NCBI RefSeq assembly: GCF_028369295.1
Contig: NZ_JAQMYP010000039.1
Span: forward strand, 35,784-99,783
DNA: 64,000 bases
Reading direction: 5' to 3'
Source of the DNA: Streptomyces sp. HD
GTDB lineage: Bacteria > Actinomycetota > Actinomycetes > Streptomycetales > Streptomycetaceae
Position numbers and translations under genes: made by a program. Positions within the stretch are counted from its first letter, which is position 1. Each line of letters starts with the position of its first letter. This document shows positions 24,968 through 33,381 of the stretch, one piece after another. The notes under the pieces were generated by a model that worked only from the letters and a program-made list of their open reading frames with translations, had not been told where the DNA came from and did not search any database.

Positions 24968-25300
24968 TCACCAGGAAACAACAACCTTTGCGATGTATAC
25001 GCCATCCTCTTCGGATGCCGTGACGTCAGCCCAGGCGCCCACACGCAGCGGGCTCACCCAGTACGCTTTGGAGTGGTCGACTTTAACGACCTTGCCGTTC
25101 GTTGCCACGTCTATGTTCCCGCCGTCGTTGACGGCAGTGATCTTGCCCTGGAAGTGCACGATCGAATTGCCATCCGCGTTGATCCTCGCGGGGCGCTCTG
25201 GAGAACTCGCCTGGGCGGGCGCGGACGCCGCAATACCGAGGGCTCCGACCAGCGCGGTGATGGCCACCATCGGAGTGACGAGGTTCTTGATCTTGGACAT
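24968..25300 (-). CDS. Small secreted protein with OB-like repeat domain
   Basis: The 110-residue protein starts MSKIKNLVTPMVAITALVG with a cleavable signal peptide (ASAPAQA-S). The mature part reads IVHFQGKITAVNDGGNIDV, VKVDHSKAYWVSPLRVGAW and ADVTASEEDGVYIAKVVV, a small beta-barrel pattern. The ATG at 25300 has GGGAGAA upstream; the longer frame adds 15 unsupported residues. It is the paralogue of the protein at 24408. Function unknown. Confidence 0.8.
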   Translation of the reverse strand: MSKIKNLVTPMVAITALVGALGIAASAPAQASSPERPARINADGNSIVHFQGKITAVNDGGNIDVATNGKVVKVDHSKAYWVSPLRVGAWADVTASEEDGVYIAKVVVSW

Positions 25301-25537
25301 GATTCTCCCTTGATTCCATCGAGCAGGACATCCCTGGAATTGCACACCGTAGAACTCCAGGACATGTGGCCCCGGATTCGGCTGCGAGAATAGAGTAAGG
25401 ACAATTCCAGTTGCGCGGAGACGCCCTTACGCAGTCCTTTCAGCGAATCTGGACGCCGCTGCTCATCCACTGCTCATCCGCTCCCCGGAGGATCGAGGAG
25501 TCCCCACCCCTCGATGAGCATCGGAAGGAGCGGAGCC

Positions 25538-26416
25538 ATGTCCCCTGTCATCCCCGGCTTCGATCATCACCGCGTCCCCGTCGCCGACGGTGTGTCGCTG
25601 CACACGGCCGTCGGCGGCTCCGGCACGCCCGTCGTGCTGCTGCACGGCTTTCCGCAGACCCATCTGATGTGGCGCCATGTGGCCGTCGATCTCGCGGCCG
25701 ACCACACGGTGATCTGCCCGGACCTGCGCGGCTACGGCGCCAGTGACAAGCCGGCGGAGACCGACGGCAGCGTGTACGCCAAGCGGACCATGGCCGCGGA
25801 CATAGTGGCCCTGGGCCGCGCGCTCGGTCATGAGCGCTTCGCCCTGGCCGGGCACGACCGCGGGGCGCTGGTGGCCTTCCGTGCCGCGCTCGACCGTCCC
25901 GACACGGTGACCCATCTGGCGTGTCTCGACATCCTGCCGACCCTGGACATGTGGGACGTGATGCACGGCGTCACGGCTGCCGTCGGCTTCCATCTCTATC
26001 TGATGGCGCAGCCGCCCGGCCTCCCCGAACGCATGATCGGCGCCGCACCGGATGCCTTCTTCGGCCACTTCCTCGACGTCTGGACCGCCGACCGGCGGGC
26101 CGTCCCGGACGAGGTCCGCGCCGCCTACCTGGCAGCCTGCCGGGAGGCGGTGCCCTCGATCGTCGCCGACTACCGGGCCTCCGCCGGCATCGACATCGAG
26201 CACGACCGGGCCGACCGGGCGGCGGGAAACACACTGCGGATGCCGGTCGGCGTGCTCCAGCAGGACTGGGGCGCGGCCCTGGGCTTCGACGCCGCCGCGC
26301 TGTGGCGCGCCTGGGCACCCGGCGTACGGCACACCACGGTCGGCTGCGGCCACTTCATGGCCGAGGAGGCGCCCGCCGATATCGCCAAGGCACTGCGGGA
26401 GCTGCTCGCCCGCTGA
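25538..26416 (+). CDS. Alpha/beta hydrolase of the haloacetate-dehalogenase-like group
   Basis: The 292-residue protein has HGFPQTHLMW, DLRGYGASDKP and nucleophile Asp107 in GHDRGAL, with a C-terminal His in GCGHFMAEE. These match fluoroacetate dehalogenases, but two substrate-binding residues are changed: the second Arg of DRGxR is Leu111, and the His-Trp pair is His152-Leu153. Defluorination is therefore doubtful; an epoxide hydrolase or other dehalogenase is possible. I chose the ATG at 25538 because AAGGAG sits 8 nt upstream; the ATG at 25514 has no such site. Confidence 0.85.
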   Translation: MSPVIPGFDHHRVPVADGVSLHTAVGGSGTPVVLLHGFPQTHLMWRHVAVDLAADHTVICPDLRGYGASDKPAETDGSVYAKRTMAADIVALGRALGHERFALAGHDRGALVAFRAALDRPDTVTHLACLDILPTLDMWDVMHGVTAAVGFHLYLMAQPPGLPERMIGAAPDAFFGHFLDVWTADRRAVPDEVRAAYLAACREAVPSIVADYRASAGIDIEHDRADRAAGNTLRMPVGVLQQDWGAALGFDAAALWRAWAPGVRHTTVGCGHFMAEEAPADIAKALRELLAR

Positions 26417-26467
26417 ACCAAGCCGCAGCCCTCCCGCCGTGCACCGCACGTCACGCACCGTCGTCGG

Positions 26468-27442
26468 CTACCAACGCCCCGGCTCGGTCCCGACGATCGG
26501 CTCCGACGGCTTCCCGTCCACCCCGACCGGCGCCTCACCGGCGAGCATCACGCGGTGCATGATCCGGGGGAAGTCGAGGTGGGCGTTGTCGCTGGGGGCG
26601 AGGTGGATGGTGGACCGGTTGTCCCAGAAGGCGACGCTGCCGGGCTCCCAGCGGAATCGGACCGTGTACTCCGGCCGCACCGCCTGCTCCAGCAGCATGT
26701 CGAGGATCGCCCGGCTCTCGGTCCGCGAGAGGTCGGCGATCTGCTCGACGTAGTAGCCGTTGACGTAGAGCACCCGCTCCCCCGTCTCCGGATGGACCCG
26801 CACCAGCGGATGCAGCGAGGCGACCTGATGGTCCAGCAGATGACGGACGTACGTGTCGTCACCGGGCCGTGGCTGGTAGCCGACGCCGAGACGGTGCTCG
26901 GCGCGCAGGCCGGCCACGAACTCCCGCAGCGGGGCGGAGAGTCCGGCGTACGCCGCCGCCAGGTTCGACCAGGTGGTGTCGCCGCCGTACGGCGGTACGG
27001 TCTCGGCGCGCAGGATCGTCGCGGCGGGCGGGTCGATCCGGGCGCCGTGGTCGCAGTGCCAGCCGCGCAGCAGGGTGTGGCGGCGGCGCCGTAGCCACTC
27101 GTCGTGCTCCATGCCGAACTTCCCGCCCAGCTCCAGCCGGTCGGCGGTCGTCTCGATCTCGGGGTGGTCCGGCGGGGAGGCGCTCCCCCGCTTGCGCAGG
27201 ACGACCGGCTGGCCGAACCGGCGCGCGAACGCCACATGCCCGGCGTGGTCCAGCCGCTGCCCACGGAAGAACACGACCTTCCAGCGAAGCACCGCCGCCC
27301 GGACGGCGGCGACCACGGCGTCGTCCAGCCGGCCGGCCAGGTCGACGCCCGTGATCTCCGCCCCGATGTGCCCGGAGACCGGTTTCACCTCGATCCCCGC
27401 GACCTGCTCCGTCCCGCCCGCGGTGGCCCTGTCCGTCGTCAT
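26468..27442 (-). CDS. TauD/TfdA-family Fe(II)/2-oxoglutarate dioxygenase
   Basis: The 324-residue protein has the iron-binding HxD in GWHCDHG, the distal His in NRSTIHLAP and the 2-oxoglutarate Arg in PRIMHRVML. The N-terminus VKPVSGHIGAEITGVDL is typical of the family. Members hydroxylate taurine, alkylsulfates, 2,4-D or carnitine-like substrates; the substrate here is unknown. I chose the ATG at 27442, with GGAG 6 nt upstream, over a GTG at 27466. It stands alone between convergent and codirectional neighbours. Confidence 0.88.
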   Translation of the reverse strand: MTTDRATAGGTEQVAGIEVKPVSGHIGAEITGVDLAGRLDDAVVAAVRAAVLRWKVVFFRGQRLDHAGHVAFARRFGQPVVLRKRGSASPPDHPEIETTADRLELGGKFGMEHDEWLRRRRHTLLRGWHCDHGARIDPPAATILRAETVPPYGGDTTWSNLAAAYAGLSAPLREFVAGLRAEHRLGVGYQPRPGDDTYVRHLLDHQVASLHPLVRVHPETGERVLYVNGYYVEQIADLSRTESRAILDMLLEQAVRPEYTVRFRWEPGSVAFWDNRSTIHLAPSDNAHLDFPRIMHRVMLAGEAPVGVDGKPSEPIVGTEPGRW

Positions 27443-27597
27443 GCGCACTCCGTCGATCGTCCGCACCGGCTCCGGTCGAACCGGCTCCAGGAAGATCGTG
27501 ACAGCGTTCGAAGAGCGTGGCGACAGCGCCTCGGCGCACGCGCACCCGGGCGCACGCGCGGCGCCGGCCCCCGGGCACCCGCGGCCCTCGACTCAGG

Positions 27598-27699
27598 CAC
27601 ACCCCACGGCCACCGACTCACACGCACCCAACCGCCACCGACTCACGCGCGCCCCACGGCCGCCACCTCGCCCTCGCCCTCACCCTCACCCTCACCCGG
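27598..27699. repeat. Imperfect short tandem repeats in a 307-bp gene-free gap
   Basis: The gap 27443-27749 holds no supported gene. It has three imperfect units of about 24 bp (27598-27620, 27621-27645, 27646-27670), each with a CCCACGGCC or CCAACCGCC core and CACCGACTCA, followed by CCCTCG twice and CCCTCA three times. It looks like degenerate low-complexity DNA. Confidence 0.5.
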
Positions 27700-27749
27700 C
27701 GCGGCGTGACCGCGTCACCGCCATAAACCCCCCGCCCCGCCCACCACAG

Positions 27750-28358
27750 TCAGCGCACCGCCACGCCCGCAGCCGTCATCACCCCGTCCGTCAACTCCCT
27801 CACCGAGCGACCATCCGTACCGACCCGAGCCAGGCCGTATGCGTCCACCGCCTCCACCATCAGCGACTGGAAGCGCCCGGCACGGGCCAGGAACTTGTCC
27901 ACCAAGTACCGCTCCGGATCCGGCAGTTCGTCGTATCCGGCCGACGCGCGCATGCGCTCACGCAGCACCGCCTCGTCCGCCGTGAGCCATACGGCCCGGG
28001 TGCACGGGTCGGCCGTCAGCCCGGCCACGCGGGCGGGCCACAGTGCGGAGCCCTCCAGGACCAGGCCGGGTGCGTCTCCGGTCGCCCGGTCGGCGACCAG
28101 TTCCTCGATGCGCGGCCACAGGCGGGCGTAGTGGTCGAGCACGGACCGGATCAGTTCGTCGACGTCGAACGTCGCGTAGTGCTCGGCGACATGCGGGGGC
28201 GGCTCCCACTCCGCCGTCCGCCAGGGCCGCCCCGGATGCCGGGCCAGTTTGTCGGTCGAGCGGCAGTCGAACCCGAGCCGCTCGGCGACGGCCCGGGCCA
28301 CGGTCGACTTGCCGGTGTGGGACGTTCCCCCGATGAGCACCACGCGCACGCCCTGCAT
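27750..28358 (-). CDS. P-loop NTPase, small kinase-like
   Basis: The roughly 202-residue protein opens with a Walker A loop GGTSHTGKST and has the layout of nucleoside or phosphoglycerate kinase-like proteins: an LEGSALWP strand and an AVWLTADEAVLRERM lid-like segment. A GTG at 28376 would add six residues; neither start has a strong ribosome site. It follows the GH32 gene by 39 bp on the same strand and could be co-transcribed. Substrate unknown. Confidence 0.75.
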   Translation of the reverse strand: MQGVRVVLIGGTSHTGKSTVARAVAERLGFDCRSTDKLARHPGRPWRTAEWEPPPHVAEHYATFDVDELIRSVLDHYARLWPRIEELVADRATGDAPGLVLEGSALWPARVAGLTADPCTRAVWLTADEAVLRERMRASAGYDELPDPERYLVDKFLARAGRFQSLMVEAVDAYGLARVGTDGRSVRELTDGVMTAAGVAVR

Positions 28359-28397
28359 GCCGTCGACCCTACTCACCGGTCGCCCACGCGGCGCCGC

Positions 28398-29972
28398 TCA
28401 CGTCACGTCGAACTCCCGGATCACCGTGTTCCGGAACACCGCGGTCCCGCCGATCGTGAACAGCGCGAGCCCGCTGTCGGCCGGATCCGGGAAGGCCTCG
28501 GTCGAGTGCACGTACCGGCCGTCGTCCACGAACATCTCGACGGACGTACGGTCGATCAGGATGCGCAGCCGCACCGTGCCCGCCGACGCGTCGAAGGGGC
28601 TGCGGCTCTCCTGCCACCGGCCGGTGCTGTCGGGGCTGACGGTGTATCCGCGGTTGACGAAGGCGTAGTCGCCGTAGATCCCTGCGTCGATGTGACGTCC
28701 GCCGTCGGAGGAGCGTCGCAACTGGAGCCCCGCGCCGGTCAGTTGGTCCCAGGTGAGGTCGGTGGACACCTCGTAGGCGGTCCCCGTGTAGTCGAGCAGG
28801 AGGGTCCCGTCGACCTCCAGGTCACCGAGGTCGACCGTGCGGGAGACATGGGCGTCGAGGCCGGCGACCGGCCGGGAGGCGAGATGGTACGTGCCGTCCG
28901 CCGCCCGCTTCAGCGTGACCTCGCGGACGATCGAGTCGGTGCCGTTGAAGCCGTCGCATTCGATGGTGGGCGTGGTGTTGGCGTAGTCCCAGTGGTTCAA
29001 CCAGCCGATCGCGTACCGTGCCGCCGGGTCGAGCGTGCCGTCCGCGTCCCGCTTGTCGAAGGTGACGGCCGCGTACCAGTCCCAGCCGTGGTCGAGCCAC
29101 TGCGGGTCGCTCAGGTCGGGCGTGAACGTGGTGCCGTCGAAGGAGCCCGTCCAGTAGGCGTAGGTGCTCGGCAGCCCGGATCCCTTCCCGTTGGCGCTCA
29201 CGCCCAGCACCCACTTCCAGGTGCCGTCCGCCGCCCGGATGCGGAACAGGTCCGGGCATTCGAGGACGCCGATGCCGCCCTTGATGAAGCCGCCGACGTA
29301 CGTCCAGGACTTCAGGTCGGCGGAGTGGTAGAAGCCCACCTTGTCGTTCTCCGCGAGCGCCATCACCCATCTCCCCCGCTCCTCGTCGCGGATGACCTTG
29401 GGGTCGCGGAAGTCCCGCACGCCGGGGTTCGGCAGGACGGGGTCGGTGCCGTGGTGGGTGAACGTACGGCCCCCGTCGGTCGAGTAGTACAGGTACTGCG
29501 CCTGTGTGACCTCGTCCGGCGCCATCGTCGCGATGACGATCACCGCGCCCGCGCCGAAGCCCGCCGTGTCGTCGGTGTCGATCACCGCCGAGCCGGACCA
29601 GACGTCGCCGTTGGGGGTGGTGTCCTTCGGTACGGCGATCCCGCGGTCGGTGAAGGAGACCAGGTCGGTGCTGGTGGCCAGGCGCCAGGTCGTGCCGGCG
29701 GTGGTGCCGCCCGTCGAGTAGTCGGGGTTGTACAGGTAGTAGTAGTGGTATTCGCCGTCGATCCACACCGGCCGCTGCGGGTCGTTCATCCACTGGTCGG
29801 GGACGGTGAAGTGGTATGCGGCGCGGTAGCTGCCCGTGCAGGCGGCGGCCGTCTCCGAGGCTGCCATCGCGGGCCTCGGACCGGGCGGGAGTAATGCACC
29901 GGCCGCCCCCACGGCCGAGGCGATGAACAGCGACCTCCTGGATATTCCGGGCATGCCCGATGCGCCACGCAT
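28398..29972 (-). CDS. Secreted GH32 fructan hydrolase (levanase/inulinase-like)
   Basis: The 524-residue protein has a Tat signal (SRRSLFIASAVGAAG, then AMAAS) and the GH32 catalytic motifs: WMNDP (nucleophile Asp), FRDP (transition-state Asp) and ECPD (acid/base Glu), followed by a C-terminal beta-sandwich ending FRNTVIREFDVT. It cleaves beta-fructosidic bonds outside the cell. The ATG at 29972 has GGGAAGGGAG upstream. It diverges from the sugar importer operon, and an operator-like repeat sits in its promoter spacer, so both are probably controlled by the LacI protein at 34741. Confidence 0.92.
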   Translation of the reverse strand: MRGASGMPGISRRSLFIASAVGAAGALLPPGPRPAMAASETAAACTGSYRAAYHFTVPDQWMNDPQRPVWIDGEYHYYYLYNPDYSTGGTTAGTTWRLATSTDLVSFTDRGIAVPKDTTPNGDVWSGSAVIDTDDTAGFGAGAVIVIATMAPDEVTQAQYLYYSTDGGRTFTHHGTDPVLPNPGVRDFRDPKVIRDEERGRWVMALAENDKVGFYHSADLKSWTYVGGFIKGGIGVLECPDLFRIRAADGTWKWVLGVSANGKGSGLPSTYAYWTGSFDGTTFTPDLSDPQWLDHGWDWYAAVTFDKRDADGTLDPAARYAIGWLNHWDYANTTPTIECDGFNGTDSIVREVTLKRAADGTYHLASRPVAGLDAHVSRTVDLGDLEVDGTLLLDYTGTAYEVSTDLTWDQLTGAGLQLRRSSDGGRHIDAGIYGDYAFVNRGYTVSPDSTGRWQESRSPFDASAGTVRLRILIDRTSVEMFVDDGRYVHSTEAFPDPADSGLALFTIGGTAVFRNTVIREFDVT

Positions 29973-30036
29973 GGTTCGGCTCCCTTCCCCGACGCCGTCG
30001 TCGGGACTGCGGCTCATGTGGACCAGGACTCTGCGA

Positions 30037-30056
30037 CCTAACTCGTTAAAGGTCAA
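30037..30056 (-). promoter_or_regulatory. Promoter and operator of the secreted GH32 gene
   Basis: On the minus strand a TTGACC -35-like box (30056-30051) is followed within its spacer by TTTAACGAGTTAGG (30050-30037). The ACGAGTTAGG core also occurs, in the opposite orientation, at 30125-30134. A repressor bound here would block the promoter. Confidence 0.6.
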
Positions 30057-30119
30057 GTGGTTCACGACTATTGACAGGGGGGTGACCGGCTTCTCATCAT
30101 CTGGGGCATCACTACTCGA

Positions 30120-30134
30120 CTAACACGAGTTAGG
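30120..30134 (+). promoter_or_regulatory. Operator upstream of sugar ABC importer
   Basis: CTAACACGAGTTAG (30120-30133) is an inverted repeat with 5-bp arms CTAAC/GTTAG just ahead of the importer start at 30143. It shares ACGAGTTAGG with the site at 30037. A TTGACA -35-like box lies at 30071. A LacI-family operator is inferred. Confidence 0.6.
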
Positions 30135-30142
30135 CCCGCTGA

Positions 30143-31552
30143 ATGACCGACTCGCACCTCACCCGCCGCACCTTGATGCGGTACGGCGCCTACGGCGCGG
30201 GAGCCGCCGCGCTGGCCGGTACCGCCGCGAGCTGGGACCGGCTCACCGGAGCCGACATCCCCGGCCGGGACGACGGCTCCCTCGTCGTCGCCACGCTCGG
30301 CCCCGCGTACGGACCGGAGGCCATCCGCACGCTCACCGAGGGCTTCAAGAAAGTCCACCCCGACATCAAGCTCCGGATCAACGCCGTGCAGGCCGTCGAC
30401 TGGTCGGACTTCTTCGCGAAGATCCTCACCCAGATCGCGGCGGGCACGGCGCCCGATCTGGTGTACGTCGCCACCGAAGGCGTCCAGCTGTTCGCGCAGC
30501 GCCTCGGGGTCCCGCTGGACGACTGGGTGAAGCGGGACGCCGAGGAGCTGCGCGAGTACTTCGCCGACGTCCATCCCTCGCTGGTGGAGTCGATGATGTA
30601 CGAGGGGTCCCTCTACCAGCTGCCGGTCGAGTTCAACGCGGCCGACATCTATCTCAACAACCAGGTGCTGAAGCGGGCGGGAGCCGGTTTCCCGGCGGCC
30701 GACTGGACCCGCGACGACTTCACCGCGCTGCTGCGCGACATGAAGAAGTCCAGCGGCTCCCAGTTCACCCCGTACTTCTGGACCAACCGGCTCTGGGGCG
30801 GCGTCGTGCCGTGGCTGTTCGCCAACGACGCCAATCTGCTCACCGAGTCGAAGGCGCCGGGCGGTTCCTGGCTGTGGGACTCGTTCTATCCGGCCGCCGT
30901 GCGGGAGGGGCGCGGGGGCGGCTTCCGCTGGACCACCCCGCAGGCCACGCACGAGCGCGTGGAGGAGGCGTACGACTATCTCGCCTCCCTCGTCCAGGAG
31001 GGCCTGTGCAGCCGGCCCGAGGGCGGCAACGGCCAGAACCTCATCGGCGTGTTCTCCACCGGCCGGGTCGGCGTCACTCCCGCGGGCGGCTTCTGGGCGG
31101 GCGGTCTGCATCTGGCAGGGATGAAGGCGGACTCCTTCGACGTGCAGTACTTCCCGCGCTGGCGCACCCAGCGCATGCAGTACGGCGCCGCCGGCTACGC
31201 GCTGCTGCGCACCTCGAAGCGGCAGGAGGAGGCCTGGGAGTTCATCAAGTACGCCGCCCGCCGCGACACCCTGATGCGGCTCTTCGAGACCAACCAGACC
31301 ACCCCGGCGCGCCGCTCGATGCTGACCGCCGACCGCTATCGGGAGACCGGCCCGGACCACTGGCAGGTCTTCTACGACACCCTCGACAAGTTCCCCGACA
31401 CCGGGCCGATCCCCGCGCCGCCGCAGGTCGCCGAGGTCGAGCAGGTGCTGCTCAAGCACACCGGTACGGCCCTGGCCTCGCGGCGCTCGGTGGGGCCCGC
31501 GCTGCGCCGGATGCAGAGCGACCTGGAGAAGGCCATGGAGCGTGACGTATGA
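30143..31552 (+). CDS. Sugar ABC transporter substrate-binding protein
   Basis: The 469-residue extracytoplasmic solute-binding protein (family 1) has an N-terminal TRRTLMRYG twin-arginine-like export signal with hydrophobic AGAAALAGTAAS, and the DLVYVATEGVQLFAQ and FNAADIYLNN segments typical of the family. It has no lipobox Cys that I can see. It would bind fructo-oligosaccharides or sucrose released by the GH32 enzyme. The start overlaps the edge of the operator region. Its stop overlaps the first permease start (ATGA). Confidence 0.9.
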   Translation: MTDSHLTRRTLMRYGAYGAGAAALAGTAASWDRLTGADIPGRDDGSLVVATLGPAYGPEAIRTLTEGFKKVHPDIKLRINAVQAVDWSDFFAKILTQIAAGTAPDLVYVATEGVQLFAQRLGVPLDDWVKRDAEELREYFADVHPSLVESMMYEGSLYQLPVEFNAADIYLNNQVLKRAGAGFPAADWTRDDFTALLRDMKKSSGSQFTPYFWTNRLWGGVVPWLFANDANLLTESKAPGGSWLWDSFYPAAVREGRGGGFRWTTPQATHERVEEAYDYLASLVQEGLCSRPEGGNGQNLIGVFSTGRVGVTPAGGFWAGGLHLAGMKADSFDVQYFPRWRTQRMQYGAAGYALLRTSKRQEEAWEFIKYAARRDTLMRLFETNQTTPARRSMLTADRYRETGPDHWQVFYDTLDKFPDTGPIPAPPQVAEVEQVLLKHTGTALASRRSVGPALRRMQSDLEKAMERDV

Positions 31553-32511
31553 CGGACACGACGAACACCCGGATACCGGCCGTACGGCCGAAGCAGCCCC
31601 CCGCTCCGGCGGCTCCCGCGGCCCGGCCCCCCGCCCGTGACCGTGGCGCCCGGCTGTTGGCCACGCTGTTCCTCGCGCCGACCATCGTCGGCATCGTCGT
31701 CTTCACGGTCGTCCCGATCATCGGCTCGGTGGTGCTCAGCCTGTTCCACTGGAACGTCATCGACGACCCGACGTTCGCCGGGGGCGCCAACTACCGTGAG
31801 GTCTTCACCGATTCGACCGTGCTGGTCTCCTTCCGCAACACGCTGGTGTTCATGGTGTTCGCGGTGGCGCTGCAACTGCTGATCGCGCTCACCCTCGCCC
31901 TGGCGGTGAACGGGCGGATGCCGGTGTGGCTGCGCTCGGTGTTCCGGTCGGCGTTCTTCTTCCCGCTGGTGCTGTCCGCCGCGTCGATCTCGGTGGTGAT
32001 GAAGTACCTGTTCAACCAGGACTTCGGGGTCGTGAACTGGGGGCTCGGTCTGGTCGGTGTCGCTCCGGTGCCGTGGCTGACATCCGAGAACGCCGCGATG
32101 GCCACGGTGATCCTGGTGTACGTCTGGCAGCAGTTCGGCTTCTCGTTCCTGCTGTTCGTCGGAGGCCTGAACAACATCCCCAAGGAGGTCCACGAGGCCG
32201 CCTCCCTCGACGGCGCGACCGGTCTGCGCAAGCACCTCAGCATCACCCTGCCGCTGCTGTCGCCCACGCTGCTGGTGGCGTCGGTGGTCGGCATCATCAA
32301 CGCGCTCCAGGTCTTCGAGCAGCCGTACGTCCTCACCAACGGCGGACCCGGTGACGCCACCCGGACCGTGGTGATGGTGATCTACGAGAGCGCGTTCGAG
32401 CAGCTCCGCTTCGGCGAGGCCTCGGCGGTGGGCGTGCTGCTGTTCGTGCTGATCATGGCGGTCACCGCCCTCCAGTTCCGGCTCAGCCGGCGTTTCGTCC
32501 ACTACCAGTGA
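31549..32511 (+). CDS. Sugar ABC transporter permease (MalF-like)
   Basis: The 320-residue inner-membrane protein has six or seven hydrophobic segments and the EAA loop EAASLDGATGLRKHLSITLPLL-type sequence that docks the ATPase. A Pro/Ala-rich cytoplasmic N-terminus precedes TM1. No ATP-binding subunit is encoded in the operon; in Streptomyces such importers share the general ATPase MsiK (family knowledge). Confidence 0.92.
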   Translation: MTDTTNTRIPAVRPKQPPAPAAPAARPPARDRGARLLATLFLAPTIVGIVVFTVVPIIGSVVLSLFHWNVIDDPTFAGGANYREVFTDSTVLVSFRNTLVFMVFAVALQLLIALTLALAVNGRMPVWLRSVFRSAFFFPLVLSAASISVVMKYLFNQDFGVVNWGLGLVGVAPVPWLTSENAAMATVILVYVWQQFGFSFLLFVGGLNNIPKEVHEAASLDGATGLRKHLSITLPLLSPTLLVASVVGIINALQVFEQPYVLTNGGPGDATRTVVMVIYESAFEQLRFGEASAVGVLLFVLIMAVTALQFRLSRRFVHYQ

Positions 32512-32526
32512 GCCGGTGAGCCTCCC

Positions 32527-33381
32527 ATGAGCCAAGCAACCCTGTCCCTGAGCCGTACCAGGCGCTCGCTCGCGCCGTGGGCCCGGATCGCCACGCTGGC
32601 CGTGTGCGCGCTGCTGACGCTGGGCCCGGTCATCTGGACCGTCTCCACCTCGCTGCGCACCCCGGCCGAGGCCTTCGACCTGCCGCCGAGCATCATCCCG
32701 ACGCACCCGTCCGCGGAGGCGTACCGCGGGGTCTTCGACCAGCTCGACGTCTGGCTGCTCGCCCTCAACTCGACGCTGGTGACGGCGCTGATCGCGGTGG
32801 GCCAGATGATCACGGCCGGTCTGGCCGGATACGCCTTCGCGCGCCTCGAATTCCGGTTCAAGAAGCCCCTGTTCGGGCTGGTCCTGGCGACCATGATGGT
32901 GCCGTTGCAGGTCACCATCGTGCCGGTGTTCCTGGTGCTGAAGTCGATGGGCCTGACCGACACCCTGCTCGGTCTGATCATCCCGGCCTTCCCGACCGCC
33001 TTCGGGACCTTCCTGATGCGGCAGTACTTCCTGGGCATGCCCAAGGACCTGGGCGAGGCGGCGATGCTGGACGGCTGCGGGCCCTGGCGGACCTTCCGGT
33101 CGGTGTACGCGCCGCTCGCCGCGCCCGGCCTGGCGATCGTCGGCGTGCTGGCCTTCAACTACCACTGGAACGAGTTCTTCCGGCCCCTGATCCTGGAGAC
33201 CTCCGGGCAGAACTACACCCTCCCCCTGGGCCTGGTGTCCCTCCAGGGCAACCTCGGCACCGGCTCCATCTCGGTGGTACTCGCCGGTGTCGTCCTCTCC
33301 ATGATCCCCGCCGTCGCCGTGTTCGTCGTCGGTCAGCGCCCTCTGCGTGAGGGCATCACGTCCGCAGGAGTCAACCGTTGA
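32527..33381 (+). CDS. Sugar ABC transporter permease (MalG-like)
   Basis: The 284-residue second permease has six transmembrane segments and the EAA loop GEAAMLDGCGPWRTF. It pairs with the upstream MalF-like protein. It follows by 15 bp and its stop overlaps the GH32 start (TTGA), so transport and intracellular hydrolysis are co-expressed. Confidence 0.92.
   Translation: MSQATLSLSRTRRSLAPWARIATLAVCALLTLGPVIWTVSTSLRTPAEAFDLPPSIIPTHPSAEAYRGVFDQLDVWLLALNSTLVTALIAVGQMITAGLAGYAFARLEFRFKKPLFGLVLATMMVPLQVTIVPVFLVLKSMGLTDTLLGLIIPAFPTAFGTFLMRQYFLGMPKDLGEAAMLDGCGPWRTFRSVYAPLAAPGLAIVGVLAFNYHWNEFFRPLILETSGQNYTLPLGLVSLQGNLGTGSISVVLAGVVLSMIPAVAVFVVGQRPLREGITSAGVNR

Noticed and set aside
24833..25393. A 186-residue plus-strand frame over the secreted-protein gene
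   Set aside because: It is complementary to a gene with a clear signal peptide and ribosome site, and shows no domain pattern.
27598..27699. Repeated units considered as a CRISPR array
   Set aside because: The units are imperfect, adjacent without spacers of constant length, and no cas genes are near.
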